Shown here: positions 1 through 7,826 of the stretch, piece by piece | How the letters are laid out: every line of letters starts with the position of its first letter | How positions within the stretch are numbered: the stretch's first letter is position 1 | NCBI RefSeq assembly: GCF_031729055.1 | Contig: NZ_JAVMIP010000024.1 | Location: 1-47,011, forward strand | From: Pseudocalidococcus azoricus BACA0444 | GTDB taxonomy: Bacteria; Cyanobacteriota; Cyanobacteriia; Thermosynechococcales; Thermosynechococcaceae | DNA length: 47,011 bases | Reading direction: 5' to 3' | Notes under the pieces: generated by a model | Database searches by the model: none | What the model was told of the DNA's origin: nothing | Seen by the model: the letters and a program-made list of their open reading frames with translations, nothing else | Position numbers and translations under genes: made by a program

Positions 1-444
1 ATCAAGAATATAAAGGAGAGGCGAACCGATTATGGTGCAATAAACTATGTCACAGGTCGCCTAATTGTCAAACCTTATTCGAGTGGAAATAGTCAGAATA
101 CTATTCAGTTTATCAAAGCGATAAGGACAACTTATCTGAATCAGAAAATTATGGTGATTTGGGATGGTGCAGCATATCATAACAGTGATGATTTCCGTAA
201 ATATTTACATCAAGTCAATGGAGATAAGTCAGAACAAGAATGGCGGATTTACTGCATCAAATTAGCCCCATACGCACCGGAACAAAATCCGATTGAAGCA
301 GTGTGGCTGCAAGTTAAAAACTTCTTAAGGAAAGTGTGACACTTATTGAAGACGTTTAAAATTACAAAATATCTATTTGAACTGTTTTTAAGTCATTTTG
401 TTCTCCATTCTTCTCATTTGAGTATGTATGGTATTTTCTCATGA
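1..444 (+). pseudogene. IS630-family transposase, 3' remnant with nonsense codon
   Basis: The reading frame is open from base 1, so the 5' part lies outside the window. It encodes the C-terminal half of an IS630/Tc1-type DDE transposase. The signatures are IWDGAAYH, holding the second catalytic Asp, and APYAPEQNPIEAVW, holding the third acidic residue. The frame stops at TGA 337-339, directly after KNFLRKV. The same frame then continues with HLLKTFKITKYLFELF and ends at 442-444 with MYGIFS. From memory, intact relatives read RKFWHL at this point, so the stop is most simply a Trp codon (TGG) mutated to TGA. The catalytic core is upstream of the stop, so some activity cannot be excluded, but this looks like a decaying copy. 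It sits just upstream of a probably imported operon. Confidence 0.8.
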
Positions 445-657
445 ATAATTACTGTTTGCTATATCTATAAATTGATTGAGTTTGTCCATGAGATTATCCA
501 TACTATATTCTCATGTTTAAAAACGGATTGCTATGATTAAAGATCAATCGGCCAAAAAGATCTTGATTCCTGTCGAAATAGCTAAGCTTCATCCGTTATA
601 GAGATAGAGCGCATAGAAGACCTCTGTGCGATCAGTTCACCCAAGACGGATTTAATT
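445..657. other. AT-rich spacer between IS630 remnant and DGPF operon
   Basis: No coding frame of interest is visible. The left part is probably the non-coding end of the IS630 element, but I could not define its terminal inverted repeat. The right part carries the candidate promoter for the operon that follows. Confidence 0.5.
571..597 (+). promoter_or_regulatory. Candidate ECF42-type promoter of the DGPF-GST-sigma operon
   Basis: TGTCGA at 571-576 is followed after 17 bp by CGTT at 594-597, about 60 bp before the first start codon of the operon. From memory, ECF42 sigma factors recognise a -35 element TGTCGA and a -10 element close to CGTC/CGAC, usually in front of DGPF genes and often their own gene. 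The last gene of this operon is an ECF42-type sigma factor, so autoregulation is likely. The -35 match is exact and the -10 match is partial. Confidence 0.5.
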
Positions 658-993
658 ATGAAGTACGCCATTTTGGTTTACGAGACAGAGCAAGATTTTG
701 CTAACCGGGAAATCCTCATGCCTGCTTACAATGCCTACTCACAGGCTCTTGTAGCGGCAGGGGTCATGGCAGGAGGTGCGGCACTCCATCCTAGTCACAC
801 AGGCACAACCGTTCGTCTCCAAAACGGACAACGGGATGTGCAAGATGGCCCTTATGCCGATACCAAAGAGCAACTGGGTGGCTTCTTTATTATCGATGTC
901 GCTGATCTAGATGCAGCATTGGATTGGGCCGCACGCTGTCCCGCCGCAAGCAACTGTGCTGTGGAAGTCCGACCTCTATTACCCATGAATTAG
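658..993 (+). CDS. YCII/DGPF-domain protein
   Basis: This is a 111-residue protein spanning one YCII-related (DGPF) domain. It opens with MKYAILVYETE and carries the family signature DGPYADTKEQLGGF near residues 61-74. Here the signature Phe is Tyr. The fold is a ferredoxin-like dimeric barrel. The biochemical role of DGPF proteins is not settled, though a YciI-like enzymatic or small-molecule-binding role is often assumed. It is the first gene of an operon with a glutathione transferase and an ECF42-type sigma factor. DGPF genes are the hallmark neighbours and predicted targets of ECF42 sigma factors, which supports the identification of all three genes. No clear Shine-Dalgarno sequence precedes the ATG. 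Confidence 0.85.
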   Translation: MKYAILVYETEQDFANREILMPAYNAYSQALVAAGVMAGGAALHPSHTGTTVRLQNGQRDVQDGPYADTKEQLGGFFIIDVADLDAALDWAARCPAASNCAVEVRPLLPMN

Positions 994-1010
994 TGCTAGG
1001 AAAACCTCGA

Positions 1011-1631
1011 ATGAAACTATATTACTTTCCCCCCTCTCCCAACACGCGCAAAGCTCATGCTGTCGCTATTTATCTAGAACTTCCTCTGGAACTACAGTTG
1101 GTGAATTTGCAGAAAAACGAACAGTGCGCGTCGGAATTTCTCAAATTAAACCCTACAGGGCGGACTCCGGTTTTACAAGATGGAGACTTTATCCTCTGGG
1201 AATCCACTGCGATTATGCAATATCTGGCGAGTCTACTCCCGAACACGCTCTGGCCTGAGGATTGGAGGAGCCGTGCAGATATTATGCGTTGGCAAAGCTG
1301 GCAACTTGCTCACTGGTATCCCATCTGTCAGCCGTTGCAATATGAGAATTTTGTCAAACCCCTGCTGCAACTGGGCGATCCTGATCCCCATGTGATTGAA
1401 AAGGCAACAGAGCAATTCCACAAAGCGGCGATCCCACTAAATGCTCATCTGGCAGAACGCAAATTCTTAGTGAACGACAGCCTGACCTTGGCTGACTTTT
1501 CGGTGGCCAGTGATTTGACCTATGCCATACCAGGGCGCTTTCCTTTAGAGAATTATCCTCACATTCGCAGTTGGTATGCTCGCATTGAGCAGTTACCCGC
1601 CTGGGAAAAAACCGTACCAGGAGGCCAGTAA
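1011..1631 (+). CDS. Glutathione S-transferase family protein
   Basis: The product has 206 residues from the ATG at 1011. A longer in-frame start at 924 would overlap the preceding gene by 70 bases and add a tail unlike the family, so I reject it. The N-terminal thioredoxin-like domain (about 1-80) starts MKLYYFPPSPNTRKAHAVAIYLEL and contains the glutathione-binding stretch NPTGRTPVLQDGDFILWESTAIMQYL, with the cis-Pro and the Glu-Ser pair. The C-terminal helical domain contains LTLADFSVASDL, the usual N-capping box motif. The gene begins 17 bases after the DGPF gene and ends 5 bases before the sigma factor gene. This points to co-transcription and a role in detoxification or stress under the same sigma factor. 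The substrate is unknown. Confidence 0.88.
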   Translation: MKLYYFPPSPNTRKAHAVAIYLELPLELQLVNLQKNEQCASEFLKLNPTGRTPVLQDGDFILWESTAIMQYLASLLPNTLWPEDWRSRADIMRWQSWQLAHWYPICQPLQYENFVKPLLQLGDPDPHVIEKATEQFHKAAIPLNAHLAERKFLVNDSLTLADFSVASDLTYAIPGRFPLENYPHIRSWYARIEQLPAWEKTVPGGQ

Positions 1632-1636
1632 AACGG

Positions 1637-2869
1637 ATGGATGCACATCAAGCAGCAGAATTAGCCGCACGCAATTCCTATGGTCGTCTTATTGCTTATT
1701 TGGCGGCGCGATCGCAGGACATTGGGGCGGCAGAAGATGCCCTTGGCGACGCTTTTCTGGCTGCCTTAAAAACCTGGTCAGAGAGCAACATCCCTGAAAA
1801 TCCTGAAGCATGGCTGCTCGTAACAGCGCGGAATCGATTGATTGATACCGCGCGGCGCAGCCAAGTTCAAAATCTCGCCCTCCATGTTCTGGCAGAATCA
1901 GTGCTGGAAGACCAATCTGGCCGTGCTCTAGAAGATGTTGCCTTCCCTGATAATCGTCTGAAATTACTCTTTGTCTGTGCCCATCCTGCCATTGATACAT
2001 CGCTCCATACGCCTTTGATGCTGCAAACGGTTCTTGGTCTAAATGCGGCTCAGATTGCCTCAGCCTTTTTAGTCGCACCCGCCACAATGGGGCAACGACT
2101 CGTGCGGGCAAAGGCAAAAATTCGAGATGCAGGCATTGGCTTTGAATTACCCACGGTAGAGGAATTACCGTTGCGGTTGTCCGCGGTGCTGGAAGCCATC
2201 TATGTCGCCTACACGACGGGGTGGGAGACGGTGGCTGGCAGCGATCCAGGATACAGGGGACTCACAACAGAAGCAATCTGGTTAGCGCGCCTATGTGTTC
2301 AACTAATGCCGGCAGAACCAGAAGCACGAGGACTGTTGGCACTAATGCTCTACTGTGAAGCCCGCAGTGAAGCTCGTTGCGATGATTTGGGTGGCTATGT
2401 GCCTTTGCTACAGCAGGATATGACTCTCTGGTCACAACCGATGATCGATGAAGCCGAGTGGGAATTGGCTCATGCGGCCACGTTTAAGCAATTAGGACGC
2501 TTTCAGCTTGAAGCAGCCATCCAATCCCTACACGCCCAGCGTATGGTAACTCAGCAAATTGATTGGCATGCACTGGCATTGCTATATGAGGGTTTGATTC
2601 AGCTTTCACCGACTCTAGGGGCATTGGTGAGCTATGCTGCGGCGATTGTCGAAACGCAAGGATTAGACCGTGGCTTACAACTACTCGAAACACTCCCTCC
2701 CGAAGGCGTGAAAAATTACCAACCCTATTGGGCTCTGAAAGCTCACTTACTCAAGTGGTTAGGGCATCAATCTGCCGCTCAACAAGCCTATTCGAGGGCG
2801 ATCGGTTTGACAGAAAACTCGGCTATACGCGAGTTCCTTCTGGCTCAATCTTTTAGATTGGATGCTTGA
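1637..2869 (+). CDS. ECF42-type RNA polymerase sigma factor with C-terminal TPR-like domain
   Basis: This 410-residue protein joins sigma-70 region 2 (about residues 5-70, with DALGDAFLAALKTW and ENPEAWLLVTARNRLID) and region 4 (about 120-165, with LGLNAAQIASAFLVAPATMGQRLVRAKAKI). A long C-terminal half (about 175-410) is made of helical TPR-like or DUF6596-type sequence. This architecture and the neighbouring DGPF gene define the ECF42 group. No anti-sigma gene is adjacent, as expected for this group, where the C-terminal domain is thought to regulate activity. The start lies 5 bases after the glutathione transferase stop, so translation is probably coupled. The gene contains the only GCGATCGC (HIP1) octamer I saw in the window (1708-1715) and lacks the CCAGGCC word common in the core genes, suggesting acquisition from another cyanobacterium. 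Confidence 0.88.
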   Translation: MDAHQAAELAARNSYGRLIAYLAARSQDIGAAEDALGDAFLAALKTWSESNIPENPEAWLLVTARNRLIDTARRSQVQNLALHVLAESVLEDQSGRALEDVAFPDNRLKLLFVCAHPAIDTSLHTPLMLQTVLGLNAAQIASAFLVAPATMGQRLVRAKAKIRDAGIGFELPTVEELPLRLSAVLEAIYVAYTTGWETVAGSDPGYRGLTTEAIWLARLCVQLMPAEPEARGLLALMLYCEARSEARCDDLGGYVPLLQQDMTLWSQPMIDEAEWELAHAATFKQLGRFQLEAAIQSLHAQRMVTQQIDWHALALLYEGLIQLSPTLGALVSYAAAIVETQGLDRGLQLLETLPPEGVKNYQPYWALKAHLLKWLGHQSAAQQAYSRAIGLTENSAIREFLLAQSFRLDA

Positions 2870-3473
2870 GATGTAACAAATTTGCGACAGAATAACAACA
2901 CAGTGGAGCGGATGGTATAAGGTCTAAGGAAGTTTTGATGCCAGAAATCCAGCCACATAGACTACTAAAAAAGCTTGTGTGGAGACACCTCTGGATACAT
3001 AGTGCGTCAGCATTAATAAATTACTCCCAGAGCTAATCTTGCTTCGCAAATTATAGTCTAATTGCTGAATTTAGTTGGGTTGTGAGCAGGAGTTTTACAA
3101 CAGAATATAACGCTTCTGGGTCTGATTCATCTAATACAGAAACCGGTCAAGCCTCTGATTGGAATCGATTTAGATATGGCAATTGAGAAGATCACATCCA
3201 CAGAGCAAGCGAATTGGAAAAAATTGATCGAATCAGAGTGCTAAATCTAGCCCCCAGAATCAGTACCACAAAATTTAAAGCAGTCTTTTATTTGATGCTA
3301 CCTTCTGTCTAATATCTTGCAGGAATAAAACTCCTACATCCAAAATAAGGAACTTAAAAGCAGTATTCAGTCCAAGTTGAAACAAATTTTAACCAAGGGA
3401 TGGGATAATACACCCGTCTTGGCATAACCATTCTGCCTTTGTGACCCAATCCTAATTTTTTGAGGTGTAATTC
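2870..3473. other. 600-bp region without a recognisable gene
   Basis: Only short open frames occur: about 32 codons from 2938, and about 40 codons around 3065-3185 without a good start. Neither resembles anything I know. The composition is more AT-rich than the flanking HAD gene. It may be decayed accessory DNA associated with the operon to its left. The last 40 bases carry the leader of the HAD gene. Confidence 0.5.
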
Positions 3474-4172
3474 ATGGCTTTTGCGCCCCACGTTTGTCCT
3501 CAGCCCCAGGCCTTGATTTTTGATATGGATGGGGTTCTTTGTGACACGATGGCCTACCATCTACAGGCTTGGCATACCTATATTCAGCGGACTCCGGCCT
3601 TGGCGGCGGTGGATCGGGCCAAACTGCAAACGATGGGGGGCAAACGTAACTGTGAGCTATTACCGGAATTATTGGGGCGGCCGGTCAGTCAAGCTGAGGT
3701 TGATGAATTGGGGCGGAAGAAGGATGCCATCTTTCGGGAGTTGATTGCCCCAGAGTTAACGGGATTAGCTGGAGTTTTAGAGTTTCTTAAGGGTGCTAAA
3801 GCCGCTGGATTGAAGCTGGGCCTGGGGACTTCGGCCAGTCAAGAGAATGTGGATTTAATCATGGCCTGGGAAAACCTGGGGGATTTCTTTCCAGTGCGGG
3901 TGACGGAAGTGGATGTGCAGCAGGGAAAGCCGGATCCGCAGTGTTATTTATTGGTGGCCGAACGGTTGGGGGTGGAGCCAAAGGATTGCCTAGTTTTTGA
4001 AGATGCCGTGGCCGGGGTGGAAGCAGCTTGGCGGGCCGGGATGGCTTGTTGGGGCGTTTTAACCCTCCACTCAGAGCCAGAATTGATCGAGAAGGGAGCT
4101 TCAGCCTGTATTCAAGATTTTACAGATGCTCGCTTGGGGGAATTATTACCCTTAGCCCAGGCCTGTGTGTAG
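3474..4172 (+). CDS. HAD-superfamily hydrolase, beta-phosphoglucomutase-like
   Basis: The product is a 232-residue phosphatase or phosphomutase of HAD subfamily IA. Motif I is DMDGVLCDT at residues 17-25, with the nucleophile Asp17 and the acid/base Asp19. Motif II is the Thr/Ser of GTSAS, motif III the Lys of QGKPDPQCY, and motif IV is VFEDAVAGVEAA. A helical cap (about 30-95) lies between motifs I and II, as in beta-phosphoglucomutase and sugar phosphatases. AGGTG at 3463-3467 is a plausible ribosome-binding site for the ATG at 3474. The exact substrate cannot be read from the sequence. It is followed after 14 bases by a DUF2752 gene, probably in the same transcript. Confidence 0.85.
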   Translation: MAFAPHVCPQPQALIFDMDGVLCDTMAYHLQAWHTYIQRTPALAAVDRAKLQTMGGKRNCELLPELLGRPVSQAEVDELGRKKDAIFRELIAPELTGLAGVLEFLKGAKAAGLKLGLGTSASQENVDLIMAWENLGDFFPVRVTEVDVQQGKPDPQCYLLVAERLGVEPKDCLVFEDAVAGVEAAWRAGMACWGVLTLHSEPELIEKGASACIQDFTDARLGELLPLAQACV

Positions 4173-4186
4173 GAGTAATTTGGCTA

Positions 4187-4657
4187 ATGTTCGACTTTGC
4201 CACAGCAGTTTTAAGTCCCCAAGAAAAGCGCACCCGCTGGGGATTTTTGGGCCTGGCGACATTTCCCTTAATCGGGGCTGTAGTTCTCAACTTTGGATTA
4301 CAACCTGGATTTACCATTTGCCCGATGTTAAATTGGACCGGAATCCCTTGCCCCAGTTGTGGTTTAAGTCGCTCGTTTATGGCCCTAGTCCGGGGAGATA
4401 TGCATCAGGCTTTGAGTTTTCATGCCTTTGGCCCGCTATTTTTCCTCACCTTTGTGGGTATTGCCATTTGCATGGGCCTGGAGTTGAGCCAAAATCGCCG
4501 CTTAACTAAAACTCCATTTCATCCTTTAACCTATTTTGCAACCTGGAAATATATATTTCTAGTTTATTTACTTTATTACGGATTACGGATTGCGAGCTTA
4601 ACTCATATTGGCAACTTTTACGCCCATCCCTGGCAGTTAATTACCCAATACTTTTAA
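4187..4657 (+). CDS. DUF2752 membrane protein
   Basis: I start this 156-residue protein at the ATG 4187. AGGAG at 4171-4175, overlapping the HAD stop codon, can serve as ribosome-binding site, and a longer frame would run inside the HAD gene. The family signature is CPSCGLSRSF at residues 55-64 (CPxCGxTR type), followed by ALVRGDMHQAL. Three hydrophobic segments are visible: about 24-42, 82-104 and 125-143. DUF2752 proteins are small membrane proteins of unknown function, common in cyanobacteria and Bacteroidetes. The two closely spaced cysteines are conserved in the family and could bind metal or be redox-active. The last 21 bases overlap the 3' end of the convergent sugar kinase gene. Confidence 0.8.
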   Translation: MFDFATAVLSPQEKRTRWGFLGLATFPLIGAVVLNFGLQPGFTICPMLNWTGIPCPSCGLSRSFMALVRGDMHQALSFHAFGPLFFLTFVGIAICMGLELSQNRRLTKTPFHPLTYFATWKYIFLVYLLYYGLRIASLTHIGNFYAHPWQLITQYF

Positions 4658-5956
4658 GGGACTTGCGGGCAACTTCTGGGCTAAGTTTTCATAGGCTGCC
4701 AGGCCCCGTAAAGCCAGTAATGCAGTCCCATAGGCGGCTTCGGTTTGGGGCGAGGCTTGAACGGGTACACCTAACACTCGGGTGCGAATCTTAGTCCAGG
4801 CCCCGTTTTTGGCCCCACCCCCAGCGGTATAGACCCTTTTCAGCGGACTGGCCCCCAAACTAACTAATAACCGGTATCCCTGGGCTTCAATCCGGGCCAA
4901 ACTCTCCAGCAGGCCATGTAAAAACTCTTGGGGATGCTCAGGTTTTGGATCGAGGCGGGGTTGTAAATCTGGGTCATGGATTGGGAAACGCTCACCCGCC
5001 TGAGGGAGGGGGTAATAATCCAATTCACTGGGAATATCTGGGTTAATGGCTGCACTGAGAGACTCTAATTCCTGATCCGTAAAAAACTCCTTCAGGATGG
5101 CTCCCCCACAATTAGAGGCCCCCCCCACAAGCCAGTAATCTCCGCAGCGATGACTATAAATGCCGTAAGCACTGGCCTGGATCGGGATTGGGCTAATGAG
5201 TTTTAGGACTAAGGTGGAGCCAAGAGAGGTGACAGCCGTACCCAATGCCGTGGCCCCAGATGCTAAAAATGCCCCCATACTATCCGTTGTTCCGGCACAA
5301 ATTGCACAGGTAGGGTTAATCTGCCATCGGGTTGCGGCCTGGGAGCTAATGGGAGCAATGACTGTTCCAGGGGCAACAACTTTCGGCAAGAAGGGATGAA
5401 GTGGAGCTAAAACTGGATGTTGAAACCAATCGGGATAGACTTCACGGGCCGGGTCATAGCCCAGTTTTAAGGCATTGTGATAATCACTGATTCCGAGTTG
5501 GCCATGGAGTAAAAATCCTAACCAATCGGCCTGGTGGAGGAAATATCGTGCGGCGGGAAACTCCGGCTGGCCTTGGAGCCAAAGTAACTTGGCCAAACTG
5601 GAGGTGGCGGCAAGAACAACATGATCGGCAGGGGCAATAATTTTCAGGGTATTGAGAACATCCCCGGCCTGGTTGTTGTTATATAAAAGTGCGTCCCTGA
5701 GAGGATGTCCCTGTCCATCACAAATTAAGACCGTACTGGAAGTCCCATCAATGGCGATTCGTTCCAGGTTCCCTTTCAGGTCGTGAGGAATTTGCTGCAA
5801 TAGCTGATCCAGTTGAGTTTGCCACAGTGAACAGGATGCGGAACTGATGTTGAGGGGATGACTGACCTGGGCCTGGTGGAGAATTCCTTGGCCTGGATCA
5901 ATGACAATGGCCCTTGCCCCCGATGTGCCAAAGTCTAGGCCTAAGTAATAACTCAT
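4637..5956 (-). CDS. FGGY-family sugar kinase, probable D-ribulose kinase
   Basis: This 439-residue kinase of the FGGY family phosphorylates a sugar with ATP. The N-terminal phosphate-binding loop is GLDFGTSGARAIVID (6-20). Further signatures are ERIAIDGTSSTVLICD, the catalytic-Asp region CAGTTDSMGAFLASGA, a TSLGST segment, and the C-terminal adenosine motif YTAGGGAKNGAWTKIR. The sequence follows, nearly motif by motif, the Synechococcus elongatus xylulokinase-like protein and plant XK-1, reported to act on D-ribulose rather than D-xylulose. I infer D-ribulose 5-phosphate formation, linking to the pentose phosphate and Calvin cycles. It is shorter than E. coli xylulokinase (about 484 residues), as expected for this subfamily. 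The 3' end overlaps the convergent DUF2752 gene. Confidence 0.82.
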   Translation of the reverse strand: MSYYLGLDFGTSGARAIVIDPGQGILHQAQVSHPLNISSASCSLWQTQLDQLLQQIPHDLKGNLERIAIDGTSSTVLICDGQGHPLRDALLYNNNQAGDVLNTLKIIAPADHVVLAATSSLAKLLWLQGQPEFPAARYFLHQADWLGFLLHGQLGISDYHNALKLGYDPAREVYPDWFQHPVLAPLHPFLPKVVAPGTVIAPISSQAATRWQINPTCAICAGTTDSMGAFLASGATALGTAVTSLGSTLVLKLISPIPIQASAYGIYSHRCGDYWLVGGASNCGGAILKEFFTDQELESLSAAINPDIPSELDYYPLPQAGERFPIHDPDLQPRLDPKPEHPQEFLHGLLESLARIEAQGYRLLVSLGASPLKRVYTAGGGAKNGAWTKIRTRVLGVPVQASPQTEAAYGTALLALRGLAAYENLAQKLPASPLKVLGN

Positions 5957-6131
5957 GATGTTTCCTGACCCAGATAGGCTGTCCCTGCCTTGGCGCGGTA
6001 ATCCTGACCTATCCTTAATCCTGCGGGTCTAGTTGATAGAATTAGCTTATGAATTTTTGTGGCCAATTGGTTTTCCTCGGTGGGTCACGTCTTTAATTCT
6101 GCTGCTTAAACTCCCATAACGGAACATAACT

Positions 6132-6794
6132 ATGACTGATGGTGGCCTCCAGCCGACAGATAAGGATCATGCCGATTTGAACCTACAAACCACGCCCCCG
6201 GAAAAATCTGAGGCCTGGTGGGTTGAAGTTCTTAAAACCTTGGGACTCGCTTTAATCCTAGCCTTTGGGATTCGGACATTTGTGGCAGAAGCTCGCTATA
6301 TCCCCTCTGGATCAATGGAGCCGACCTTGGAAATTAACGACCGCTTGATTGTGGAAAAAGTTGGCTACTACTTTCATCCCCCCCATCGCGGCGATATTGT
6401 CGTCTTTAATCCAACGGATACACTCCAGGCCGTGGGCTTTCGGGATGCTTTTATTAAACGAATTATCGGGATGCCAGGGGATACCGTTGCGATCCAGGCC
6501 GGGCGTGTCTTAATTAACGGGCAACCCTTTCCTGAGCCTTATCTACCCAACTCTGTCTTTACCACCATTGATACCTGCGCCGGGATGACCCCGTTTCTTG
6601 GACAACCCCAAACCATTCCGCCCAATTCCTATCTTGTCTTAGGAGATAACCGAGGTAATAGTTTGGATGGTCGCTGTTGGGGGGTTGTGCCGCGAGATCA
6701 CATCATTGGGCGGGCCGCGTTTCGATTTTGGCCCCCCAGCCGTTGGTCTGTAATCCCCGATGGCAATCAAGTGGAGGCCCACCAAAATCCTTAA
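6132..6794 (+). CDS. lepB: Signal peptidase I
   Basis: This 220-residue membrane protease removes signal peptides from proteins exported by Sec or Tat. The N-terminus is cytoplasmic and acidic, followed by one membrane segment (about residues 33-52). The catalytic Ser61 lies in PSGSMEPTL and the general base Lys109 in FIKRIIGMPGDTV. The last box is GDNRGNSLDGRCWGVV. The single membrane anchor and length fit the cyanobacterial and plastidic type. The frame is complete, and the ATG at 6132 is the only sensible start. Cyanobacteria commonly have more than one paralogue, so a specific name such as LepB1 or LepB2 cannot be assigned. Confidence 0.93.
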   Translation: MTDGGLQPTDKDHADLNLQTTPPEKSEAWWVEVLKTLGLALILAFGIRTFVAEARYIPSGSMEPTLEINDRLIVEKVGYYFHPPHRGDIVVFNPTDTLQAVGFRDAFIKRIIGMPGDTVAIQAGRVLINGQPFPEPYLPNSVFTTIDTCAGMTPFLGQPQTIPPNSYLVLGDNRGNSLDGRCWGVVPRDHIIGRAAFRFWPPSRWSVIPDGNQVEAHQNP

Positions 6795-6834
6795 AACCCC
6801 TTAACATAAGTTAATAAAGCATGGGAATAGGGTC

Positions 6835-7737
6835 ATGACAACGGCAGTTAAGGTGGCTGGGGAACCAGATCAGTACGATATTCAGCTTGAGTCTCACTAC
6901 TGGGCCTGGGGAGCCTATAGGATTCACTATGTCCAAAAGGGAGAAACGGGGCCTCATCTCTTACTGGTTCATGGCTTTGGCGCATCCACTGATCACTGGC
7001 GAAAAAATATTGCTGAATTGTCCCAGCACTATCAGGTTTGGGCGATTGATTTGTTGGGGTTTGGCCGTTCCGAGAAACCAACTCTCACCTATACGGGCGA
7101 ACTGTGGCGGGATCAGTTGCGGGATTTTTGCCAAGAGGTGATTCAAGCTCCAGTGGTGATTGCCGGAAATTCCCTGGGAGGCTATGGGGCCCTGTGTTTT
7201 GCCGTGGATTGTCCTGAATGGGTGCAGGGGTTAATTCTCCTCAACTGTGCTGGCCCCTTTAGTGATGAACAACAACCTGAAAAATTTAACCTGCAACGGG
7301 CGATTCTAAAACTACCCTTTGTGGTTGAAATTGCCAGCTTTTTTCTATTCATGCAAATGCGACAACGCGCCAAAATTCGTCAGGTGTTGCTCAAGGTTTA
7401 CAAAGACCCCACGGCGGTGACTGATCGCTTGGTGGAAGAAATTTATCGTCCGGCTTTTGATCCAGGGGCCTTGGGGGTATTTGGGGCTGTGTTTAAGTCT
7501 CCCCCCGGCCGAGCCTTGGATCTGCTTCTGGGCCAATTGCAAACGCCGCTGCTTTTACTCTGGGGGGAAGCTGATCCCTGGATGTCTGTCAAAAAAGCAG
7601 AAAAACTGCAAACCTACTATCCCAACGCCCAATTAGAGTTGGTAGATGCGGGGCATTGTCCTCATGATGAGCGGCCTGAAGATGTCAATCGGATCATTGA
7701 TGCTTGGATTAGGGGACTGACCGAATCGGCCACCTGA
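6835..7737 (+). CDS. Alpha/beta-fold hydrolase
   Basis: This 300-residue alpha/beta hydrolase has an oxyanion-hole motif LLVHGFGASTDHW (about 43-55), a nucleophile elbow GNSLGG with Ser113, a probable acid Asp247 in WGEADPW and His274 in DAGHCPHDERPEDV. The catalytic triad is complete. The sequence resembles the plant and cyanobacterial group that includes pheophytinase and chlorophyll dephytylase-like enzymes, but many members of that group are uncharacterised, so the substrate is open. The gene starts 40 bases after lepB and may share its transcript. A thylakoid lipid or chlorophyll ester substrate is an inference only. Confidence 0.85.
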   Translation: MTTAVKVAGEPDQYDIQLESHYWAWGAYRIHYVQKGETGPHLLLVHGFGASTDHWRKNIAELSQHYQVWAIDLLGFGRSEKPTLTYTGELWRDQLRDFCQEVIQAPVVIAGNSLGGYGALCFAVDCPEWVQGLILLNCAGPFSDEQQPEKFNLQRAILKLPFVVEIASFFLFMQMRQRAKIRQVLLKVYKDPTAVTDRLVEEIYRPAFDPGALGVFGAVFKSPPGRALDLLLGQLQTPLLLLWGEADPWMSVKKAEKLQTYYPNAQLELVDAGHCPHDERPEDVNRIIDAWIRGLTESAT

Positions 7738-7826
7738 TCTTGAGTCCCTGAGGATTGGGTCTGCTTCCCCCCGGCCTGGCCAAAGCTAACATGGGGTTGC
7801 TTGCCTTTGGGGTTGAGAATCAATTG

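Noticed and set aside
924..1010. Longer N-terminus for the glutathione transferase
   Set aside because: It overlaps the DGPF gene and adds 29 residues unlike the family, while ATG 1011 gives the canonical thioredoxin-fold start.
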